Assembly (NCBI GenBank): GCA_937863205.1
Contig: CALMGA010000228.1
Span: 22,899-86,898, forward strand
DNA: 64,000 nt
Direction of reading: 5' to 3'
Source: an uncultured Beijerinckiaceae bacterium
Lineage (GTDB): Bacteria > Pseudomonadota > Alphaproteobacteria > Rhizobiales > Beijerinckiaceae
Shown here piece after piece: positions 57,969-64,000 of this stretch. Positions within the stretch are counted from its first letter, which is position 1. Each line of letters starts with the position of its first letter. A program made the translations under genes and the position numbers. The notes below the pieces were generated by a model. It was not told the DNA's origin. It did not search any database and saw nothing but the letters and a program-made list of their open reading frames with translations.

Positions 57969-59507
57969 ATGGTCGTCCGGGTTGCCACCGTCGCCTTCGA
58001 GGGCATCGAGGCCCGCCCGGTCGACGTGCAGGTCGGCATCGCCAGTGGCAACGTGGTGTTCACGGTCGTCGGTCTCGGCGACAAGGCGGTGGCGGAATCA
58101 AGGGAGCGGGTTCGCTCGGCCCTTCTCGCCTCGGGTCTCGCCCTGCCGGCCAAGCGCATCACCGTCAATCTCGCCCCCGCCGACCTGCCCAAGGAAGGCT
58201 CGCATTACGATCTGCCGATCGCGCTGGGCATCATGGCGGCGATCGGCGCCATCCCTGCCGACATGCTGTCGTCCTATCTCGTTCTCGGCGAGCTTGCCCT
58301 CGACGGCACGGTGACGGCGGTGGCCGGCGCGCTGCCGGCGGCAATGGCCGCCAATGCCCGTGGCCTCGGCCTGATCTGTCCCAAGGCGAGCGGGCCGGAA
58401 GCCGCCTGGGCGGCGGCCGATCTCGACGTGCTGGCACCGCTTTCGCTGATCCAGCTCGCCAATCACTTCAAGGGCACGCAGGTGATGGCTCGCCCGCAGC
58501 CGGCCGTTCACCGTCAGGGCGGGGCGATGCCGGACCTGCGCGACATCAAGGGCCAGGAAAGCGCCAAGCGTGCCCTTGAGATCGCCGCGGCCGGCGGCCA
58601 TGCCCTGCTGTTGAATGGCCCGCCCGGCGCCGGCAAGTCGATGCTGGCCGCGCGGCTGCCGTCCATCCTGCCGCCGATGAGCCCGGCGGAGCTTCTGGAA
58701 ACCTCGCTGATCCACTCCGTTGCCGGAGCGCTGGCCGCCGGCGAGTTGACCGACCGCCGCCCGTACCGCGCGCCGCACCATTCCGCTTCAATGCCGGCGC
58801 TTGTCGGCGGGGGCGCCCAGGCCCGGCCGGGCGAGATCTCGTTGGCGCACAACGGCGTCCTGTTCCTCGACGAATTGCCGGAGTTCGCCGCCAACGTGCT
58901 CGACGCCCTGCGCCAGCCGCTGGAAACCGGCGAGGTAAGCGTGGCGCGGGCCAGCCACCGCGCCACCTATCCCGCCCGCTTCCAGCTCGTCGCGGCGATG
59001 AACCCGTGCCGCTGCGGCCACGCCCTCGATCCCGGCTACGCCTGCCACCGCCAGCCCAACAGCCGCTGTATCGCCCAATACGGGGCACGCCTCAGCGGCC
59101 CGTTGCTCGACCGCATCGACATGCATGTCGAGGTCCCCGCCGTCACCGCGGCCGAGCTGATGCTGCCGCCGCCCGACGAGGACTCGGCGGCGGTTGCCGC
59201 CCGCGTCGCAGCCGCCCGCGCCGTCCAGCAGCAGCGATACGAGGCTCTGGGCCGCCCGGACATCCGCTGCAACGCCGCAGCCCCCGCCTCGCTGATCGAG
59301 GACGTGGCGCGGCCCGATCGCGCCGGTCAGGCGCTGGTGCGCGAAGCGTCCGACCGCATGCAGCTGTCCGCGCGCGGCTTCCACCGGGTGCTCAAGCTCG
59401 CCCGCACGGTGGCCGACCTCGACGGCACTGCTGACGTCGCCGCGGTTCACGTCGCCGAAGCCCTGTCCTATCGCGGCGACGGCGCCGGCCGGCAGCGGGC
59501 GGCTTGA
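57969..59507 (+). CDS. YifB/ComM-family Mg-chelatase-like AAA+ ATPase
   Basis: A 512-residue protein: an N-terminal Lon-protease-like domain (TVAFEGIEARPVDVQVGI; AVAESRERVRSAL), a AAA+ domain with Walker A NGPPGAGKSMLA, Walker B GVLFLDELPEF, a CxCGH zinc-type insert (CRCGHALDPGYACH) and a C-terminal Mg_chelatase_C domain (SARGFHRVLKLARTVADL). ComM-type proteins are hexameric helicases driving branch migration in natural transformation. ATG 57969 fits the family start. Monocistronic by its flanks. Confidence 0.95.
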   Translation: MVVRVATVAFEGIEARPVDVQVGIASGNVVFTVVGLGDKAVAESRERVRSALLASGLALPAKRITVNLAPADLPKEGSHYDLPIALGIMAAIGAIPADMLSSYLVLGELALDGTVTAVAGALPAAMAANARGLGLICPKASGPEAAWAAADLDVLAPLSLIQLANHFKGTQVMARPQPAVHRQGGAMPDLRDIKGQESAKRALEIAAAGGHALLLNGPPGAGKSMLAARLPSILPPMSPAELLETSLIHSVAGALAAGELTDRRPYRAPHHSASMPALVGGGAQARPGEISLAHNGVLFLDELPEFAANVLDALRQPLETGEVSVARASHRATYPARFQLVAAMNPCRCGHALDPGYACHRQPNSRCIAQYGARLSGPLLDRIDMHVEVPAVTAAELMLPPPDEDSAAVAARVAAARAVQQQRYEALGRPDIRCNAAAPASLIEDVARPDRAGQALVREASDRMQLSARGFHRVLKLARTVADLDGTADVAAVHVAEALSYRGDGAGRQRAA

Positions 59508-59915
59508 GCAGCCTGGCATGGCTTGCGCTATCGGTGCTTCCGCCTTTCCGCGCGAAATCGAAATGGCTGGCGACCCAGAAAGTTAAGCAAATTTGCGAAA
59601 GCCTGCTCGGAAGACCGCGTCGAAGCGTGTTCAGCAGTTTCCGCTGCTTTGCAGAGGCTTGAAGGATCGGACCGGCTCCGATCCGCGCTTTGGTGCTTCG
59701 ACGTCGAAACGCGGGTCGTTGCCTCATCCACGGCGGCGGCGCCATCAGCCTCGCACAACAGGGCAGCACGCATCCTGGCCCCGGTTTTGGCTCAAGTCGC
59801 CATGGCTCGCAACGGCGGTTCCATGCGGGCTGGGCGGGTCTGCCTCATCTCAAGGTTTTATTGCGGTGCAGCAAAAACCGTCCTAGTCTCCCCCGAAAGA
59901 CAGAGGGGCGCCGGC
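59508..59915. other. Intergenic region with one palindrome
   Basis: About 410 bp with no supported gene. It contains a perfect dyad at 59664-59684 and otherwise mixed-frame ORFs. Confidence 0.4.
59664..59684. repeat. Perfect inverted repeat
   Basis: Arms GGATCGGA and TCCGATCC with a 5-base centre (CCGGC), in the intergenic region before the 109-residue gene. It could be a regulator site or a remnant of a family A palindrome, whose outer arm is similar (GGATCCGGTCCGATGC). Confidence 0.4.
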
Positions 59916-60245
59916 ATGACCGCGACGTGGAACACCAAATACGGGTCGCGTCGCGTCCGCCGCGATCCGCCGACCCTGGCTGAAGCCATCGCCGCTGCAC
60001 AAGGATTGACCAGCGATCGCGAGGCTCAGATCGAACTCGCCGCCGGCCTGATGGGCGTAACGCTGCTGCAGGCTCGGGACGAGATGAAGAAGCTGGCGCC
60101 CGACCGGCGCGCCCAGCTGACGATGGTGACGCCCACCCGCGACAAGGCTGGCGCGCGCGTCGTCGTTGTGGAACGCAAAGCGAGCCGGCGCATCGCTGCC
60201 GGCGCGCCCCCTCGCGCGGCGGGAACGTCGCAGCGGCTGCGCTGA
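59916..60245 (+). CDS. Conserved hypothetical protein, 109 residues
   Basis: Soluble protein with a recognisable N-terminal block (MTATWNTKYGSRRVRRDPPT; LAEAIAAAQGLTSDREAQIE; LAAGLMGV) of a kind seen in alphaproteobacterial hypothetical proteins, followed by VTLLQARDEMKKLAP and a basic Arg/Ala tail. The ATG at 59916 follows AGAGGGG. Function unknown. It converges with the gene ending at 60307. Confidence 0.7.
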   Translation: MTATWNTKYGSRRVRRDPPTLAEAIAAAQGLTSDREAQIELAAGLMGVTLLQARDEMKKLAPDRRAQLTMVTPTRDKAGARVVVVERKASRRIAAGAPPRAAGTSQRLR

Positions 60246-60306
60246 CCTGTGGCAGCGCCCTTGGCGGCGACTGCGCGGTCCCTTGCCGACCACGTCGAGC
60301 CGACCG

Positions 60307-61101
60307 TCAGGTCGCGCGCTTGGGAAAGGGCACGAAGCGGGCGGGAAGGATCGGCTGCGAGCCCGCGATCCGCTGCATGAAGGGGATCGGCGCCAAGCTC
60401 GGCGCCATCGCGACCAGGATCCTGGGGCGAGGTGGCGGCAGCGGAACTTCGCCCGGCTCCGGCGCGGGTACGACATCGGGTTCCCCCTGCGGCTCGGCGG
60501 CCTGCAACGTGGCCGGTTTCTCCGGCGGCAGCGGCACCAGCATGTCGGGCGAAACGACCGGCGCGGCGCGCTTGAACGGTGTGTTGGCCGGCACGGCCTC
60601 CGGCCTGTTGCCGAAGTTGGGGATCATGCCGCCGAGCTTGCCGGTCAGCGTCGTCCAGCCGCCGCCGGTCATCGAATCGGGCAGGGGCTTGGCCGTCGCC
60701 GCAGCGACGATGATGCGCGGCCCCTGCGGCTCGTTACAGTCGCGCACACCCAGATCGATCAGCTCGGTTCCGCGCAGCACCGTGAAGCTCTTGGTCGGAG
60801 TGCCGAGCCGATCGCGGATCGCGTCGGGATAGGTATGGTAGAGCTGGTCGGTGATCTGCCAGTTGGTGACGTGGTCGCGCGGGTCGTAGGCTTGGTGGAA
60901 CTTGAAGATCGAGTCCTTGTAGACGCAGACGTTGGGCAGGCCGAGCGCCATCGTGCAGGCGGAGTGGCACTCGTGGATGCGGACTTCGCGCCCCGTGCGC
61001 CGGTAAATCTCGGTCTGCGCCGCATATTCGTTCACGTAGCCGCCGAAGTCCTTCACGACCACGACCGGCGACATGTTGGGCGGCGGCTGCAGATAGCTCA
61101 A
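60307..61101 (-). CDS. ClpP/crotonase-fold-like protein with Pro-rich tail
   Basis: A 264-residue protein. The first 110 residues recall the COG3904-type ClpP-like fold: VVVVKDFGGYVNEYAAQTEI (oxyanion Gly-Gly region), then IHECHSACTMALGLPNVCVY where Ser47 would be the nucleophile, and FKFHQAYDP with a His. The C-terminal half is Pro/Glu/Ala-rich (VPLPPEKPATLQAAEPQGE; EVPLPPPRPRILV) and probably disordered. No signal peptide or TM segment from this start. Function unknown; a lost upstream signal start cannot be excluded. Confidence 0.6.
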   Translation of the reverse strand: MSYLQPPPNMSPVVVVKDFGGYVNEYAAQTEIYRRTGREVRIHECHSACTMALGLPNVCVYKDSIFKFHQAYDPRDHVTNWQITDQLYHTYPDAIRDRLGTPTKSFTVLRGTELIDLGVRDCNEPQGPRIIVAAATAKPLPDSMTGGGWTTLTGKLGGMIPNFGNRPEAVPANTPFKRAAPVVSPDMLVPLPPEKPATLQAAEPQGEPDVVPAPEPGEVPLPPPRPRILVAMAPSLAPIPFMQRIAGSQPILPARFVPFPKRAT

Positions 61102-61269
61102 AGGGCTCCACTCGCGGTTCGGCTTCGTTGTTTTAGGAAAACGTGGTGAACGCTATCTTAAGACCCGCGATGGAATGCTGGGCATGCTAGGTGTCCCGCG
61201 GGTGGCGCAGGATGACGGGTCCGCGCGGCCGAATTTCGGCGATCGATGCGGGCAGGCTGCGGGGCGAGA

Positions 61270-62439
61270 ATGGCTGGCCAGATCTACCGACCCAACACGC
61301 CCGGCTTTGCCGTCTACGTGCACTGGCCCTTCTGCCAGTCGAAGTGCCCGTATTGCGACTTCAACAGCCATGTCCGTGCCGGCCTCATCGACGAGGAGCG
61401 TTATGTCGCCGCCTTTCGCTCCGAACTCGTCCACCGCGCCAAGCTGACCAAGGGGCGCGCCGTATCCTCCATCTTCTTCGGCGGCGGCACGCCCTCGCTG
61501 ATGAAGCCCGGCACGGTGGCCGGCATCCTCGACGCGATCGCCGCCAACTGGAGCGTGGATCCCAGGTGCGAAGTGACGCTGGAAGCCAACCCGACCAGCG
61601 TCGAGGCCAACCGCTTCACCGGCTACCGCCGCGCCGGCGTCAACCGCGTCTCGCTGGGCGTGCAGGCGATGAACGACGCCGACCTGAAGGCGCTCGGCCG
61701 GCTGCACACGGCCGCCGAGGCGATGAAGGCGGTGGGCATCGCCGCCTCCATCTTCGAGCGCTATTCCTTTGACCTGATCTACGCCCGACCCGGGCAGACG
61801 CCGGCTCAGTGGCGGGCCGAACTGACCGGCGCGATCACCAAGGCGCGGGACCACATGTCGCTCTACCAGCTCACGATCGAGCCCGACACGATGTTCGAGC
61901 GCCTGCGCAACGCCGGCAAGCTCGCCGTTCCCAGCCCCGAACAGTGCCGCGACCTGTGGGACGTCACCCAGGAGACGATGAGCCGCGCCGGGCTGCCGGC
62001 CTACGAGATCTCCAACCACGCCCGCCCGGGCAGCGAAAGCCGGCACAACCTGATCTACTGGCGCTACGGCGAGTACGTCGGCGTCGGGCCGGGCGCCCAC
62101 GGCCGTATCGCCACGGCGAAGGGTCGACGCGCCCACGCCACGGAATCGCACCCCGAAATGTGGCTGACCGTCGTGGAAACGGAGGGTCACGGCCTTGTCG
62201 AGGACGAGCTTCTCTCGACCGACGAGCAGGGCGACGAGTTCCTGCTGATGGGCCTGCGCCTCGCCGAGGGCATCGAGCCGACGCAGTTCGAGGCGCTGTC
62301 GAACCGCATGCTCGACAAGAGCCGCATCACCTCGCTGATGCAGGACGGCATGGTGGAGATGACGTCGGGCGGGCGCCTGCGCGTCAGCCCGGCCGGCTTC
62401 CCGCTCCTCGACATGGTGGTGGCGGATCTCGCGGCGTAG
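61270..62439 (+). CDS. hemW: Radical SAM haem chaperone HemW
   Basis: A 389-residue radical SAM protein related to coproporphyrinogen III dehydrogenase but of the HemW group. The 4Fe-4S site is FCQSKCPYCDFNSH (C-x3-C-x2-C); further blocks are SSIFFGGGTPSLM, EVTLEANPTSVEANRF, VNRVSLGVQAM and the C-terminal haem-binding HemN_C region (GMVEMTSGGRLRVSPAGFPL). HemW delivers haem to respiratory enzymes. ATG 61270 fits the family start (MAGQIYRPNTPGFAVYVHWP). The frequent partner rdgB is not adjacent. It converges with the aldolase gene. Confidence 0.93.
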   Translation: MAGQIYRPNTPGFAVYVHWPFCQSKCPYCDFNSHVRAGLIDEERYVAAFRSELVHRAKLTKGRAVSSIFFGGGTPSLMKPGTVAGILDAIAANWSVDPRCEVTLEANPTSVEANRFTGYRRAGVNRVSLGVQAMNDADLKALGRLHTAAEAMKAVGIAASIFERYSFDLIYARPGQTPAQWRAELTGAITKARDHMSLYQLTIEPDTMFERLRNAGKLAVPSPEQCRDLWDVTQETMSRAGLPAYEISNHARPGSESRHNLIYWRYGEYVGVGPGAHGRIATAKGRRAHATESHPEMWLTVVETEGHGLVEDELLSTDEQGDEFLLMGLRLAEGIEPTQFEALSNRMLDKSRITSLMQDGMVEMTSGGRLRVSPAGFPLLDMVVADLAA

Positions 62440-62457
62440 GCCGGCCGCCGGAGCGGC

Positions 62458-63483
62458 TCAGGCCGCCGCCTTCTCGCTCCGGTCGGACCATTGCCCGAGC
62501 TGGGCGAGGCCGTTCATTCGGGCGCGATGGATGAAGGCGGCCTGTCCCGCCCGCTCCTGATCGGTCTTGCCGGACCAGGCGTGCTGCGCCGCCGCCTGCA
62601 GGGCCCGCCCGTAGGAGAAGGTAATGCTCCAGGGATGCGGCCCGAGCCGGGCGATGGCGTCGAGGTTGGCGGTCGCCTCGACGTCGGACTGCCCGCCCGA
62701 CAGGAAGGCGATGCCCGGCACGGCGAGCGGCACGCAGTTCTTGAACAGCTTCACCGTCCACGCGGCGACCTCTTCGGGCGACGCCTTCGGCGCGTCCTCG
62801 CCGGGGATGACCATGTTGGGCTTGAGGATCGTGCCTTCCAGGAAGACGCGGTGCCGGTACAGCTCGGCGTAGAGCGTGTTGAGCACGAAGCGGGTGACCT
62901 CGTAGTTGCGCTCGATCGTATGGGCGCCGTCCATCAGCACCTCCGGCTCGACGATGGGCACGATGTCGGCTTCCTGACAGATCGCGGCATAACGGGCGAG
63001 CGCCTGCATGTTGGCGCGCACCGCGCCCTCGCTCGGGCGGCCGTCGGCGGCGATGGTGATCACCGCCCGCCATTTGGCGAAGCGGGCGCCGAGATCGTAA
63101 TATGCCCTCATCCGCCCGGGCAGGCCGTCGAGCCCCTCGGTGATGGTTTCGCCGGGGAACATCGGCATCGGCTTGGCGCCCTCATCCACCTTGATGCCGG
63201 GGATCGAGCCCATGTCCTCGATGATCCTGACCAGCGGCGTGCCGTCCTTGGCGGTTTGCCGGATCGTCTCGTCGTAGAGGATGACTCCGGATATATGTTC
63301 GCTCATCGCCTCGCGCGAGCGGAACATGAACTCGCGGTAGTCGCGGCGGGAATCGGCGGTCGACTCGACGCCGATCGCGTCGAAGCGCTTCTTGATGGTG
63401 GAGGAGCTTTCGTCCGCGGCGAGGATGCCCTTGCCCGGCGCCACCATCGCCGCCGCGACCTTTGTGAGCTGATCCTTGTTCAT
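62458..63483 (-). CDS. Class I fructose-bisphosphate aldolase
   Basis: A 341-residue Schiff-base aldolase of the animal/plant-like type. N-terminal block APGKGILAADESSSTIKKRF, VPIVEPEVLMDG, the Schiff-base Lys in GTILKPNMVIPG, and FLSGGQSDVEATANLDAI. It splits fructose-1,6-bisphosphate to triose phosphates in glycolysis, or runs the reverse. ATG 63483 starts the family N-terminus. Separated from hemW by 18 bp, convergent. Confidence 0.95.
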   Translation of the reverse strand: MNKDQLTKVAAAMVAPGKGILAADESSSTIKKRFDAIGVESTADSRRDYREFMFRSREAMSEHISGVILYDETIRQTAKDGTPLVRIIEDMGSIPGIKVDEGAKPMPMFPGETITEGLDGLPGRMRAYYDLGARFAKWRAVITIAADGRPSEGAVRANMQALARYAAICQEADIVPIVEPEVLMDGAHTIERNYEVTRFVLNTLYAELYRHRVFLEGTILKPNMVIPGEDAPKASPEEVAAWTVKLFKNCVPLAVPGIAFLSGGQSDVEATANLDAIARLGPHPWSITFSYGRALQAAAQHAWSGKTDQERAGQAAFIHRARMNGLAQLGQWSDRSEKAAA

Positions 63484-63648
63484 GACGTGCCCCAGCGCTT
63501 TCGTTGCCGGCCCTTCTCTAGCCGAGCCTCCGACGGTTTTCAAAACAACATTGGCCGCCGGGCGAACGCAAGCGTAAGAGCCTGCCGGCCGAAGCGCCGG
63601 GGCAAGACCGTTGGCAACGGGCTGCGCTTCGGGTAGAGTGTTATGCGT

Positions 63649-63725
63649 GCGCCCCTAGCTCAGCTGGATAGAGTATCGGGCTTCGAACCCGAGGGTCGCA
63701 GGTTCGAATCCTGCGGGGCGCGCCA
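63649..63725 (+). tRNA. tRNA-Arg (anticodon UCG)
   Basis: A 77-nt cloverleaf: acceptor GCGCCCC / GGGGCGC, D-arm GCTC-AGCTGGATA-GAGT, anticodon stem TCGGG / CCCGA around loop CTTCGAA (anticodon TCG, reading CGA), T-arm GCAGG-TTCGAAT-CCTGC, discriminator G and encoded CCA. Confidence 0.96.
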
Positions 63726-63738
63726 AAACACTTACCAG

Positions 63739-63766
63739 CCAGAACATAACCACGAAGTCGTTCTGG
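63739..63766 (+). terminator. Hairpin downstream of tRNA-Arg
   Basis: 7-bp perfect inverted repeat CCAGAAC / GTTCTGG with a 14-base loop, followed by TTT, 13 bp after the tRNA 3' end. Confidence 0.65.
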
Positions 63767-63968
63767 TTTAGAAACCTTCTCCGGGGCAGGCTCGATAGCC
63801 TCCATCAGGATGGGTCGGCGTCCAGCTTCCGTCGAGGCGCAGGCGCCATGCAGCCCGGCTCTCGCGGTCGGGAGGCAACATCCAGCAAAACAACTGCTTT
63901 AGGTCGCACGCATGTCCGATCTGCGCGCGTCGCGACTGCTTCTCGCACCGCCTTTCTTCAGTTTAGAT

Positions 63969-63990
63969 TGTGAACGCCGATGCGTTCACA
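63969..63990. promoter_or_regulatory. 9-bp perfect palindrome near window edge
   Basis: Arms TGTGAACGC and GCGTTCACA separated by CGAT. It looks like a regulator operator or promoter-proximal dyad for a gene beyond the window. Confidence 0.4.
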
Positions 63991-64000
63991 GGCACTCTCC

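Larger units (their letters stand above)
63726..64000. other. Flank downstream of tRNA-Arg
   Basis: About 275 bp to the window edge. It contains a terminator-like hairpin (63739-63766) and a strong palindrome (63969-63990). No integrase fragment or gene start was seen before the edge. Confidence 0.4.

Overview
The window is GC-rich chromosomal DNA with G/C-biased third codon positions, so long spurious ORFs sit antisense to most real genes. Gene content (YifB, HemW, glutamyl-Q tRNA(Asp) synthetase, DUF1289, CsbD, cytochrome bo3, an oxalyl-CoA/formyl-CoA system, many LysR regulators) and dispersed intergenic palindromes point to an alphaproteobacterium, most likely Hyphomicrobiales (Rhizobiales). 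The genus cannot be read from the sequence. I see no prophage, intact insertion sequence, CRISPR array or rRNA. There is one tRNA, Arg(UCG), near the right end.

Layout. 1-5.9 kb: tail of a Lys/Ala-rich protein, an MMPL/RND transporter, an orphan Pal lipoprotein, a DUF1289 protein, then a scar where two divergent genes have both lost their 5' ends. 5.9-10.5 kb: katG and oxyR, divergent, with an OxyR-type site; a thiamine-binding-type protein; a tiny membrane protein. 10.5-14.4 kb: three-subunit molybdenum hydroxylase of PaoABC type. 14.9-19.1 kb: cyoABCD quinol oxidase. 19.2-25.3 kb: gluQ, an AlkA-type glycosylase, an esterase, a coiled-coil protein, a polysaccharide-type ABC exporter pair, CsbD. 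25.4-32 kb: glycosyltransferase-like protein, flavin reductase, a TetR remnant, a cytochrome c peroxidase/chemoreceptor gene pair, a LysR regulator. 32.6-44.2 kb: mixed accessory genes (metallophosphoesterase, flavin monooxygenase, LysR, quinone-reductase-like protein, aromatic-acid-exporter-like membrane protein, a catalase-fold protein fused to a membrane domain, epoxide-hydrolase-like protein, cytochrome P450, DUF3140), with several gene remnants.

44.8-56 kb is the most coherent unit, an oxalate catabolism island: a GntR/FCD regulator, two formyl-CoA transferase paralogues, a single-PAS protein, oxalyl-CoA decarboxylase and an OxlT-type antiporter, followed by a large hybrid histidine kinase. 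The same palindrome, TCTGGTATACCAGA, lies upstream of both oxc and oxlT, and hairpins separate the units. OxlT would exchange oxalate for formate, Frc would load CoA from formyl-CoA onto oxalate, and Oxc would release CO2 and regenerate formyl-CoA. 56-64 kb is housekeeping: serine hydrolase, small proteins, YifB, hemW, class I aldolase and tRNA-Arg.

An oxidative-stress theme recurs (katG/oxyR, cytochrome c peroxidase, catalase-fold fusion, bo3 oxidase), and the accessory stretches carry decayed genes and two families of intergenic palindromic repeats. I found no wholly new system. The best leads are the oxalate island's regulatory layout and paralogues, the membrane-catalase fusion, the peroxidase-chemoreceptor pair and the repeat families.
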